Shown here one piece after another: positions 1-11,000 of a stretch of 64,000 nucleotides of DNA; within the stretch, counting starts at the first letter, position 1; the number at the start of each line of letters is the position of its first letter. The DNA comes from Echiichthys vipera (taxonomy: Eukaryota; Chordata; Actinopteri; Perciformes; Trachinidae): NCBI GenBank assembly GCA_963691815.1, contig OY829652.1:14851027-14915026 (forward strand), written 5' to 3'. The notes beneath the pieces are model-generated. The model did no database searches. It worked only from the letters and a program-made list of their open reading frames with translations, and was not told where the DNA came from. The position numbers were made by a program, and so were the translations under genes.

Positions 1-850
1 TCCTTCTCTTTTTCAAATCCATTTCTTTGTGGCTTTTTAAAATCGAATATGGGATTTAGTAAAGTTGTGCTTCTGGAAAACCGTCTTGCACCTCAGGAGA
101 GGGAAACGGGGAACAGTCCAAGCTGTGTACAGTAAGGATGGGGTGTTGTTGACCCCAACTGTGGAGGAAGGAGCACTTTGAGGAACTCTTGAATCCGACA
201 TGTTGTAGAGGCAGTGCTAGAGGCTGATGGGGGATCGTCGTCAATATACCTGAAGTCACTAAGGTAGTCAAACTCCACAGTGGCAAAGCCCCATAGCTTG
301 ATAAGATCCATCCAGAAATGCTGAAAGCTTTTTGTGTGGAGGGGCTGTCTTGGTTTACACGTCTCTTCAACATTGCGTGGGAGTCTGTGAGGAGTCTTAA
401 AGAGTACAAAAGAGTGGTAGACCCAGATGGTGGTTCCCCTGTTCAAAAAGGGAGATCAAAGAGTGTCCCAATTCCAGGGGTATCACACTTCTGGCTGGCG
501 TCTCCCTTAGAAATAGGATGATAAGCTCAGCCATCCGTGAGGAACTCGGAGTAGAGCTGCTGCTTTTTTGCGTTGACAGGAGCCAGTTGAGGTGGTTCGG
601 GCATCTGGTAAGGATGCCCCCTGGGCGCCTTCCTAGGGAGGTGTTTCAGGCACGTCCAGCTGGGAGGAGGCCTCGGGGAAGACCCAGGACTAGGTGAAGG
701 GATTACAAAGCCACACTGGCGTGGGAATGCTTTGAAATTCCCCAGTCAGAGCTAGTTAATATGGCCGGGGAAAAGGGAAGTTTGGGGTCCCCTGCTGGAG
801 CTGCTGCCCCTGGGATCCTGGATAAGGGGTTGGAGATGAATGAATGAATG
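1..850 (+). repeat. Degenerate LINE (RTE/Rex-like) 3' portion
   Basis: The plus strand carries broken reverse-transcriptase-type coding sequence. Near 435-465 a frame reads PLFKKGDQRV, a motif common in fish non-LTR retrotransposons. At about 590-700 frames recall the RWFGHL...MPPGRLPREVFQA module found at the C-terminus of such elements. The end is a GATGAATGAATG-type tail at 834-850. Frameshifts and stops show it is dead. Assignment to RTE/Rex3 rests on memory of that module and the GATG-like tail. It sits directly upstream of the first sqor copy and fills the place where that copy's promoter might have been. Confidence 0.6.
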
Positions 851-891
851 ATCACAACTATATTCAACTGAAAGGCTTACTGTTACTTTAG

Positions 892-963
892 AAGTAAACT
901 GCCAGAAAGAGTAAACTGCCAGAAAGAGTAAACTGCCAGAAAGAGTAAACTGCCAGAAAAAGA
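892..963 (+). repeat. 17-bp minisatellite, about four units
   Basis: Four head-to-tail copies of GTAAACTGCCAGAAAGA are visible, the last slightly diverged. One similar unit occurs at about 7175-7195, in the corresponding upstream region of the second sqor copy. The array is therefore a local expansion on the first copy's side. It lies inside a repeat related to fish MITE-like sequence, about 200 bp before the sqor start codon. Confidence 0.8.
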
Positions 964-1145
964 GTTGGCTATACTGAGTATACCCACTTCCTTCCCTTCC
1001 TTCCACTACACCCCTGCAAGTCAGCTTAAAGATGGTCAATTTATCAATAGCTATCTGTGGTTAAGCTACAATCAAATTCATAATTTCATTGCATGCATCT
1101 TCATCTGCCAACTAAAATGATGTCATGTTATTCTTTACACACAGA

Positions 1146-4100
1146 ATGGCTGCGGTGCATCTTCTGAGGCAGTGCCGCTCCACGGGCATGGCTGTCTCTC
1201 ATTTTCACACCAGCAGCCGTGCCTCTTCCAAACAGCACTACAAAATGCTGGTGCTTGGAGGCGGCAGTGGGGGCATTTCAATGAGTGCACGGATGAAGAG
1301 GATGATGGGAGCTGAGAATGTGGCTGTGGTGGAGCCCAGTGAGGTAAGGATCCAATAGATTATGATCATTATTTTCCATACCTCTCCTTGTGTATCACAC
1401 AAACAGTAACAGTTTATTCTGTCTTGTAAAGCTGGTGTCTCCTATTTTTTCAGATGCACTATTATCAGCCAATATGGACCCTGGTTGGTGCTGGTGCAAA
1501 AACTGTAACCTCATCAGGTCGTTCCACCGCAAGTGTTATGCCATCTGGAGTGAAGTGGGTGAAATCAAAAGTTCAGGAAATAAACCCAGACATAAATACT
1601 GTCCGCACAGACGATGGGACTGAAGTATGTTTGCTTTAGGAAACAGTTTTTTTGACAGTATGTATATTCAAGTCTGTATATGTATATTGATCTATTTGCA
1701 TCTGGCTCTATTTAGTCTTTCTTTCCCATTGCAGATCTCCTATGAGTATTTGATTGTGGCTCTTGGTTTACAACTCCATTATGAGAAGGTGAAGTAATGC
1801 CTTGTTCATTTATAGTAAACTTGTGCCATTGCATACAAATTAAATAACATCCCAGGAAACTTATACTCTTCTTATTTGTAGATCAAAGGACTGCCAGAAG
1901 GATTTGAATATCCAAAGATTGGGTCAAACTACTCAGTCCAAACTGTGGAGAAAACGTGGAAAGCACTGCAGGACTTCAAAGAGGGCAACGCTATATTCAC
2001 TTTCCCCAACACTCCTGTGAAATGTGCTGGTGCTCCACAGAAGATCATGTATCTATCTGATGCCTTTCTCAGAAAAGTACTTACATTTCTGAATGAAATG
2101 AGAGTGTTTAGCATTTTTAAATCAAGTGTTGTTCAAATTAAAGGAAGATGTGTTTCTGCTACTATCCCAGACAGGAAAAAGGGTAAAAGCCAATATAATA
2201 TACAACACATCTCTACCTGTGCTCTTCGGGGTGAAGAAATATGCTGACTCATTGTGGGAGATTGTGAAACAGCGTGACCTACAAGTGAACCTGAGGCAAA
2301 ACCTAATTGAAGTGCGGGCAGACAAGCAAGAAGCTGTGTTTGAAAATCTTGACAAACCAGGCGAAACCAAAGTGTATGAGGTAACTATGTCACTCTACCT
2401 CCACAGTAGCTTCTACATACCACCACATTCTACCATACCAGTCAGAGACCAGTTTGGCCATCTTTAAGAGGCTGTGAAAGGGTCTGGCTTCAAGTTTGAG
2501 GGAATCTATTGGTATCCTAAGAAACTAAATGATCCAAGGAATCTGTCAGTACCAATCCACCTCATTCCAACTTGTCTGGAAGGCGGTTAAATAATGCTCC
2601 AAAGTCAGGCTAAATGCTAGGACGGGACAATCTGGCAGGGCCATTTGCAAAGGGGTCCCTTCACCTCTGACCTCAAGATAGCTGAATGAAAAGGGGTTTT
2701 ATGGGTACCTACAGAAATGACCACGTCATGATAATCATGACGTTTTCTCATGAAGAACAAATGTGTTATTTTATTCTAAAATGGAGAATCTGAATATTTG
2801 TGCTAACTGGGATCGATAAACAGTGCTGAATGTCATAATTTTGGTTTGACTAGAAAGCTGCGACACATTCAATAGATTCACTCTAGATTTACAAGTCAGC
2901 TCACCACAGCCTCTGAGCCCGCCAGTTGGAACATTAAAATTTTAATGTTTCATGTTATTTAATGCACGAACTACATGCCATGAGTCAGTGCCCCACTTGG
3001 GCCACCCCAGTCAAAAAAGTCTGGACACGCCCCTGCATACAATGGACAACCTATTCCCCGATGTGATACACTTCCTCTTTAAATCCTTAAAATTATGGTT
3101 TTTTTTGTCAATTGTGGCTGTATGTTATGAACAACCTAATACACTACATTGTGTTTCTTCATTTGCACCTAAAGAGACTCTTAAACTTTGCTGTTTCACT
3201 TCATCAGTATGAAATGCTTCATGTCACACCACCAATGGGACCCAATTTGGTGATTAAAGGCAGTCCACTGGCAGATGAGGCTGGCTGGCTGGATGTCAAC
3301 AAAGACAACCTCCAACATAAGAGGTATCCAAATGTGTTTGGGATTGGAGACTGTACCAACCTGCCCACAATCAGAACGGCCGCTGCAGTCGGTAAGTGAT
3401 TATTGTGGCATTAGTTCACCATCAGTTTAGCTTAAAAACAAACCTCTATCTCATCCCGTAAAAGAACAAGTTGTCATAACAAACTTCCCCTAACTAGAAT
3501 ATATTAAATGATTGAACCAGAATGTAGACCAAATTCACGTTGTTTGCGTCGATCAGATGCAAGAAAATTGGCCAATCTTTGAATGTGCTGTGGATGGATA
3601 CTCTTCTATACTTGGTGCACGTTGTATAGTTATAGTTTGTATAAAAAGGTTTAATGTGGATTTTCTTTCTGTATACTAACTGCTAAAGGAGTCTACTAGG
3701 ACAATTATTATGCTGTTTACTGTACAGAATTAGTATGAAGGAGGGATTTGGGACACATTATTAGGCTTGGTTCATAAAAAGAGAATTTACACATTTATCT
3801 AAAAAGCTTGCCATTTGTTTTCTCGTTCTCAGCTGCACAGACCGCTATCTTGAACAGAACCATCAGCAAAGTACTGAAAAATGAGAAGCCTGATAAGACG
3901 GTGAGTGACACTCTTTTTATGTCTACGTGCCAGCGACAGTGACATTTTATAGGGTATAAGGTCAACTTTAATCCGACAAAGTAATGCTTTGAAAAAATGC
4001 TGTTCATCATTCAACGCCATAACTGAGGAACAGAAGAGGTGACATTTGGTCAGATACTTAAATTGTGCCATTAATCTTGAAAGTGGTGATTGTATGGATC

Positions 4101-4662
4101 TGTGCTACCCGGTGGGAGATGTGTGTGAAGCATCCACGTTTCACACAAAAATACACTATTGTTCAATTCCTTCAAAGTCATCACAACACATATTATCTAA
4201 GTCTGGACAGTTTGCATGTTAAACTGCAGCTTGAATGGGCAGTATTTCTTGTTGATTGTGACAAATATAAAAATGACTCTGTTGGAAGCACCTCTATTGA
4301 AAAATGTGCAAACACATAATCAGTAACCTCTTTGTTTACAGTATGATGGCTACACCTCATGTCCGTTGGTTACAAGCTACAACACAGTGATTCTGGCAGA
4401 GTTTGACTACAATGTACAACCACTGGAAACGTTTCCCATCAACCAAGCCAAAGAAAGAAGAACCATGTACCACATGAAAGCTGATATGATGCCACACCTC
4501 TATTGGCACGGGCTTCTACGGTATGTACTAAAGGTAGCCTAATGAACATGGTGGTGATGGATCGTAGCTCATTTTATTAATGTTCTTTATTTATCTTCCA
4601 TCAGGGGCCTTTGGGGTGGACCAGGACCATACAGGAAACTCTTACATCTTGGGATGAAATGA
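1146..4662 (+). CDS. sqor: Sulfide:quinone oxidoreductase, tandem copy 1
   Basis: Mitochondrial inner-membrane flavoprotein that oxidises hydrogen sulfide and passes electrons to ubiquinone. Nine coding exons join in phase: 1146-1343, 1454-1624, 1735-1788, 1882-2076, 2171-2380, 3208-3391, 3833-3900, 4342-4520, 4605-4662, giving 438 aa (human about 450). The N-terminus is basic and Ser/Thr-rich, as in a mitochondrial presequence. An FAD-binding LVLGGGSGGI motif lies near residues 36-45. The two redox cysteines known from human SQOR are present: C189 (NTPVKCAGAP) and C367 (YTSCPLVT). GIGDCTNLP is a second flavin-site motif. The ATG at 1146 is preferred to the in-frame one at 1125 because an acceptor (ACACACAG) sits just before it and the second copy starts the same way. 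Intron 5 has a 647-bp insertion absent from copy 2. Residues 331-332 are Ile-Arg, where copy 2 has Ala-Lys. The copy looks functional. Confidence 0.93.
2440..3086. repeat. Insertion in sqor copy 1 intron 5
   Basis: Intron 5 is 827 bp in copy 1 and 203 bp in copy 2. Both read TACCATACC at the left (2431-2439; 9340-9348), and both resume at TTAAAAT (3087; 9349). The extra 647 bp is therefore a clean insertion in copy 1, or a clean deletion in copy 2. It contains a stretch near 2985-3035 that I believe is a dispersed fish repeat. I could not assign a family or see clear terminal repeats. Confidence 0.6.
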
Positions 4663-5002
4663 GACCTCAGCATCAGTTTGCAAGTTAACAGCTAATTCCT
4701 TAAACTTTTAGGGAAGTAAGAATCAAATTAAATCCATCATCCTCTAAACAGGTGGACACATATAGGGGCTAGTGTGGTGGTGATACAGGGTTTCCCACAG
4801 TACATTACAGCTTAGGCGGCCACCTGAGCCACACACATCTGACGCTTTAACTAACGTCTTTTGCCTCCCTGTTTAGTTCTTCAGCTCTATTAACCTGGAC
4901 CACTAGACACAAGTTACTTGCACGAGCCAAGTTATTAGGATGAGACCAGCTTGTTCCCAACTACGGTTCGGAGCGTGGAAGCTGTAAAGGTAATTTACAT
5001 AT

Positions 5003-5011
5003 ACTGTATAT

Positions 5012-5046
<35 letters not shown>
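5003..5046. repeat. TA microsatellite
   Basis: Nearly pure alternating TA, interrupted once by AAA. It lies in the sqor copy 1 3' flank and is missing from the corresponding copy 2 flank. Confidence 0.9.
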
Positions 5047-5140
5047 CATTTGTTTATACGGCCCAGAACACATTCAATGATAAATTTGTTCAAATTTAAA
5101 TGGTAACATAATGTAAATGAACAATTAAAAGTGTTGATTA

Positions 5141-5322
5141 CATTCATTCATCTTCAACCGCTTATCCCGGGGTCGGGGTTGCGGGGGGTGCTGGAGCCGA
5201 TCCCAGCTGACATTGGGCGTGAGGCGGGGTACACCCTGGACAGGACGCCAGTCTATCGCAGGGCACATAGAGACGAACAGAGACAGACAACCACTCACAA
5301 TCTACGGGCAATTTAGAGTCAT
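5141..5322 (+). repeat. Dispersed fish repeat (CATTCATTCATCTTC family)
   Basis: The sequence from CATTCATTCATCTTC through CCGCTTATCC and CACCCTGGACAGG to about 5322 is a very common teleost dispersed repeat, and a reverse-strand copy occurs at 26536-26668. It interrupts sequence that is contiguous in the copy 2 flank: GTTGATTACA before it and TTTCAGAATATT after it are nearly adjacent at 12384-12420. It therefore inserted after the sqor duplication. Confidence 0.75.
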
Positions 5323-5674
5323 CAATTTTGTTTTTTTCAGAATATTGAAGGGGTGTTTAACTCTACAGCTGTAACCACTGTGTTAAGAGTACAATTGGAG
5401 TATGCAAATAATCCAGTCTTAAAGTTCATCTTCAGTTTAAATGATAAAGCATCTAGTGAGTGAAAATGTTTTTTCTTCACGGTAATAAATCATCATCTGT
5501 GCTACTTAACATTTTGTATGAGTTTACGATACAAACTACCACAAGTGCTTTTTTTAACACTTAAAAATCAGTTGAAATAAAGTTGTGTACATAGTGATTA
5601 ATTTGAGCGCTTGACTGAGTTATATTTAAAGTGTTTGACAACTACTGCATTTAAAATCTAAAGACAACTTAGGG

Positions 5675-5676
<2 letters not shown>

Positions 5677-5712
<36 letters not shown>
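5677..5712. repeat. CA microsatellite
   Basis: About 18 uninterrupted CA units, just past the end of the duplicated sqor flank. Confidence 0.95.
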
Positions 5713-5714
<2 letters not shown>

Positions 5715-6420
5715 AAATTCCTAAAAATAACAGGCAAACTCACAGCCCAAAATGAATCCAAATCACAAATTGTGTTAACATAGGCTATTTGGGTTAATTG
5801 TGTTATTGTTAGTCTATGCATTGAATATAATATGAAATATCCATAAAACATGTCACTTTGTCAGAGGTCCCCAGTTTACTCAATGATAGAAAAGGTTGGG
5901 AACTATTGATCTTTTGTTTATTTTTGTTGCTGATGCAATGTTTCTATCACATATTACAGTTCAGAAATACATTTCAAAATACAGTCAGATATAATTCACA
6001 TTACCAGAAGCTCAAATCAATTTAAATTCTTCTAGAATATTGGTGCTTCTTTTTATTTTTATTATTTTTATTATTATTATTATTATTGTTATAATTATTA
6101 TCAGTTCTCTGTTTTTGAAGTGTTATTGAGGTGCAAAAGTGTCTCAGTTCGACAGTAAACCTTTTGAGGCTGGATTTGTGGATGTGGAACTTTCCCAGTA
6201 TGATGAGGACCTGCACACGTAGTTTACATCGTCCGGACCATGAAGTGCAAAATACAAATACATTATTATGTATACTTTTACTTGTTTTTTTCTGTTAATA
6301 GAATAATCCAAATCTTTCCAAAACACATTTGTATATCCACAGCGATGAAACAGATGAAACATTGTTTTCTTTCCAAATGGTTAAAATCACATTTACAGGG
6401 AACTGTTAATCTAGGAGACG
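5713..6420. other. Intergenic, no gene seen
   Basis: AT-rich sequence between the sqor copies, with an ATT microsatellite at about 6055-6090. Short frames here have no recognisable domains or splice structure. Confidence 0.5.
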
Positions 6421-6499
6421 GGTTTGGGTTCCTGTGTCCCCCTCACCCAGTAAAACAGGAATAAGGAACCGGACTCTCCTCACGTTTACAGTCTACCAG

Positions 6500-6740
6500 G
6501 TGATATTGTCATGGCCGCTTTTGATTGGTCGAACGGCAGAGGGGGGCGGGACGACTGTGCTGGACTTCAACTCTTCTTCGTGAGTCCCTGGGAGTGTGCC
6601 AACCATAACAGTCAACAGCCCAAGTCCACGTCCGGTAAGCTGCGTGCAACAAGGGGAAGCAGGTTGGACTTAATTCTCCCGAACTCTGTCTAAACTGACG
6701 GTGAGGCGGGCGGTGAACAGGGGAACTGGTCAAGGCAAGT
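6500..6740 (+). promoter_or_regulatory. Candidate GC-rich promoter and 5' UTR exon of sqor copy 2
   Basis: A local CpG-rich stretch holds an inverted CCAAT box (GATTGGTC, about 6523) and a GC box (GGGGGGCGGGAC, about 6541). It also has a good donor, CCG|GTAAGC, at about 6634. The second sqor copy has an acceptor (TTACACAG) immediately before its start codon at 8043, which implies an upstream non-coding exon, and this is the best candidate. No equivalent is visible upstream of copy 1 within the window. This is inference from motifs only. Confidence 0.4.
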
Positions 6741-7054
6741 AACAAACAAGTCTGTTTTCCTACAGTGCTGCCGAGGCTCTCTGCCAGTTGATGTACGCAG
6801 CATGCAGCAGCAGCGCTTCAGCTCAGATTAGGCTTCACTGAAAAAGATGAAAACGCCCCAAAAAAATGTAAATTACATCATTATGTCCTAACTGACGTGT
6901 GCTACGGTTTTAATGGTCTCTGGCTTCTGTCAAAGTCTGGCATAGATAGACTGAAAAGTATGTGTGAGGGTCCGAATCTCTCCCTCAAGATAAACAGGGT
7001 TCCCTTTTTTTATGCTCACTTTGACTCAAGGCCTTCAATTATTAAAACAAGTCA

Positions 7055-7195
7055 CCAGTGGTGTAGTGTTGGTGAGGTGAGTGCACTACCAAGTAGATGG
7101 GTAAGTAACAGAGGCGGAAGTGGGTATGCTCTCTTCTATTTCACTGAGTTTTTGGCTGATACAGGTGGGTATGTTGTAAACTGCCAGAAAAAGAG
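7055..7195 (+). repeat. Fish repeat, opposite orientation to 900-1020
   Basis: GGTGTAGTG and GGAAGTGGGTAT motifs in the plus orientation match the reverse complement of about 965-1020 upstream of copy 1. They belong to a dispersed fish repeat that I recognise only approximately. The segment also carries one unit of the 17-bp motif expanded at 892-963. Confidence 0.45.
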
Positions 7196-7397
7196 GTGGT
7201 AATACTATAATTGATCTGGGATTGTCATTTTTTACAATACCTATGGGTGATACAATCGAATCCATAATCTCACTGTCATTGCATTTATATTCAGAAAACT
7301 AAATATGTAAAATGTGCAAAGTCGACTCACCAGCCTACCCCACTTGGCTTATTTACATTATTCATTACTCTGAAATGGAGAAACTAGTTACTTCTAC

Positions 7398-7904
7398 CAG
7401 GGATGCACGATAATATTGGTATCGAACGATATTGACTTTAAAGTTAAGTATCAGCTATCCGATAACTCAAAGATATCAGAAACCGATACAATAGACTGCT
7501 GCTTCCTTTATAAAATCAAATTAAATGAAGGCCTGAGGATTACAGCGCTATGTGACAAGTTTTGAGTGGGACATATCTTGTTTTGTTTGAAAGCAGTTGT
7601 CCTAATTAAATATGGCATGTTTTACATGATGTAAGGTTAAGTATTTTTCTTATTTTAAACAAGGAATGAATGTTCATCATTTAAGCATTGTATATTTTGT
7701 CTGCATATGGTGATGGGCCAACATGATAAGAGTTTGCATAATAATATGTTAATACCATTACAGAATAGACTTGATGATACCTGCGATTACTTGTGGGGGA
7801 AAAAAAGATTGTATATTTATATATATTGGTATCGATTTCGGCCAAATAAGTTGTAAAATATCGGCATATCGGATATCTGCAAAAAATCCCATATCGTGCA
7901 TCCC
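7398..7904. mobile_element. Non-autonomous hAT-like element
   Basis: The left end reads CAGGGATGCACGATAAT and the right end ATATCGTGCATCCC, an imperfect terminal inverted repeat typical of hAT elements. Internal sequence is rich in TATCGGAT and TATCG-type words, also typical of these fish MITEs. Length is about 507 bp with no transposase frame. No convincing 8-bp target duplication remains. It lies in the upstream flank of sqor copy 2 and is absent from that of copy 1. Confidence 0.7.
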
Positions 7905-8042
7905 GAACCTCATAATGGTCTAAATGTGGAGCAGCCAAATAGGAAGTGCATCTTGTTGACTGATCTTGTATGTTCGAGTCCCAGAGAGTATAACTGAATG
8001 GATGCCAACTAAAATTATGTCATGTTATTCCTTACACAGAGA

Positions 8043-11000
8043 ATGGCTGCGCTGCGTATTCTGAGGCAGTGCCGCTCCACGGGCATGGCTGTCTCTCATT
8101 TTCACACCAGCAGCCGTGCCTCTGCCAAACAGCACTACAAAATGCTGGTGCTTGGAGGCGGCAGTGGGGGCATTTCAATGAGTGCACGGATGAAGAGGAT
8201 GATGGGAGCTGAGAATGTGGCTGTGGTGGAGCCCAGTGAGGTAAGGATCCAATAGATTAGGATCATTATTTTCCGTACCTCTCCTTGTGTATCACACAAA
8301 CAGTAACAGTTTATTCTGTCTTGTAAAGCTGGTGTCTTAACATCTTTTCCTATTTTTTCAGATGCACTATTATCAGCCAATATGGACCCTGGTTGGTGCT
8401 GGTGCAAAAACTGTAACCTCATCAGGTCGTTCCACCGCAAGTGTTATGCCGTCTGGAGTGAAGTGGGTGAAATCAAAAGTTCAGGAAATAAACCCAGACA
8501 TAAATACTGTCCGCACAGATGATGGGACTGAAGTATGTTTGCTTTAGGAAACAGTTTTTTTGACAGTATGTATATTGAAGTCTGTATATGTATATTGATC
8601 TATTTGCATCTGGCTCTACTTAGTCTGTCTTTCCCATTGCAGATCTCCTATGAGTATTTGATTGTGGCTCTTGGTTTACAACTCCATTATGAGAAGGTGA
8701 AGTAATGCTTTGTTCATTAATAGTGAACTTGTGCCATTGTATACAAATTAAATAACATCCCAGGAAACTTATACTCTTCTTATTTGTAGATCAAAGGACT
8801 GCCAGAAGGATTTGAATATCCAAAGATTGGGTCAAACTACTCGGTCCAAACTGTGGAGAAAACGTGGAAAGCACTGCAGGACTTCAAAGAGGGCAACGCT
8901 ATATTCACTTTCCCCAACACTCCTGTGAAATGTGCTGGTGCTCCACAGAAGATCATGTATTTATCTGATGCCTTTCTCAGAAAAGTACTTACATTTCTGA
9001 ATGAAATGAGAATGTTTAGCATTTTTAAATCAAGCTTTGTTCTTCAAATTAAAGGATGATGTGTTTCTGCTACCATCCCAGACAGGAAAAAGGGCAAACG
9101 CCAATATAATATACAACACATCTCTACCTGTGCTCTTTGGGATCAAGAAATATGCTGACTCATTGTGGGACATTGTGAAACAGCGTGACCTACAAGTAAA
9201 CCTGAGGCAAAACCTAATTGAAGTGCGAGCAGACAAGCAAGAAGCTGTGTTCGAAAATCTTGACAAACCAGGCGAGACCAAAGTGTATGAGGTAACTATG
9301 TCACTGTACCTCCACAGTAGCTTCTACATTACAGCACCTTACCATACCTTAAAATGTTGTTTTTGTCTGTTGTGGCTGTATGTTATGAACCTAATACACT
9401 AAACATTGTATCTACATCTGCACCTAAATATATGCCAAATTAGGAAAAGAGACTCTCATTGAATAACTCTTAAACTTTGCTGTTTCACTTTTAGTATGAA
9501 ATGCTTCATGTCACACCACCAATGGGACCCAATTTGGTGATTAAAGGCAGTCCACTGGCAGATGAGGCTGGCTGGCTGGATGTCAGCAAAGACAACCTCC
9601 AACATAAGAGGTATCCAAATGTGTTTGGGATTGGAGACTGTACCAACCTGCCCACAGCCAAAACAGCTGCTGCTGTCGGTAAGTGATTATTGTGTCATTA
9701 GTTGTGAACATTGCATCAACTCAACGCTGGAAAGCTCTCTTTTGCTTCATGCAATTCATACTCTTAGAGTGTATCTCTCGTGTGGTGCTTTAGGTTTTTG
9801 TACTTTCCTCAGTAAGTTCATTGCACAATTGCCTATTTACACAAGACTATAAAAACATACCACGCCTTTATAAAGCTTGTAATGTAGGGACACTTCCTGT
9901 TTATAACTGACAGGTTGTATAATTTTCTCAGTACGCTGGTGTTTGAGTTTGATTGTTCCATTAGATTTGATAAAGAAACTGTCTGCACAAAACTAAAGCT
10001 AATTTATTAATTTCCTGTGTTTGTGCCATTTCCTGTCTGTTTCCTAAACTGTTAAATCGTGTTCCTGGCAACTTCATATCCCTGATGATCACATCAGGTT
10101 GTAAATCAGTACTAATCACCTCCTGTAGTGCTGTAATCTGACTGCAGTAAATCATTTATTTGAATGCTTATCCTGTTTACATTAAGTGTATTTATGCAAG
10201 GTCTGTTAGGATAAATGCTGTTGTTCTTTTTTTTCATTGTGTTGTTTTTTTAGCCATATGAGCAGCTGTAGGGTTGACTGTCACTCAATACATCTGTGTG
10301 TCCATAGACCAACTCGTATGCAGAGGGAGATATCTCAACATGATTGAGTGGTAGCTGTAACGTGGCACAGATATTCATGATCATGAATTCATGAATTGTT
10401 ATAAGGGACCTGTTTTTCTTATTTATTTAATCGAGTGCCACCAGCAAGTCAAAATTCTATTTTTATTTTTTTATTTCATGGCAAGTTACCTCAATTGTGC
10501 ATTGTCTTCCCTTGATGCTGTCCTTCAGAGCCCCATAGTGATGACATTTATATTGAATTTTTATTTATTTTGGCAGACCTTAACAGAGAAACAGGTAAAA
10601 CGCCAAATCGGCCAATCTTTGATTGTGCTGTGGATGGATACTCTTCATTATGCACGTTGTTTAGTTATAGTTTGTATAAAGAGGTTAAGTGTTAATGTTG
10701 ATTTTTTTTCTGTATACTAACTGCTTAAGTAGTCTACTATGAGAATTAGCATGTTGTATACTGTAGAGAATAATTATGTAGGATGGATTTAGGACACATT
10801 GTTGGTCTTAATTCGTAATTTATCTATAAAGCTTGCCATTTGTTTTCTCATTCTCAGCTGCACAGACTGCCATCTTGAACAGAACCATCAGCAAAGTAAT
10901 GAAAAATGAGAAGCCTGATAAGACGGTGAGTGACACGGACATCAGGCGTGAGTCATCTTTTTATGTCTCCGTGCCATCAACAGCCTTAGGTGGAGGCATT

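Larger units (their letters stand above)
4663..5640 (+). other. sqor copy 1 3' flank, shared with copy 2
   Basis: This stretch aligns by eye to 11855-12735 after the second copy, so it is part of the duplicated unit and probably holds the 3' UTR. It includes a TA microsatellite at about 5003-5046 and a candidate AATAAA at about 5576. The shared sequence ends near 5640 (GAGTTATA...), matching about 12730. No other gene is visible. Confidence 0.55.

Noticed and set aside
892..963. Short regular repeats as a CRISPR array
   Set aside because: The 17-bp units are directly adjacent with no spacers, and the sequence is animal nuclear DNA.
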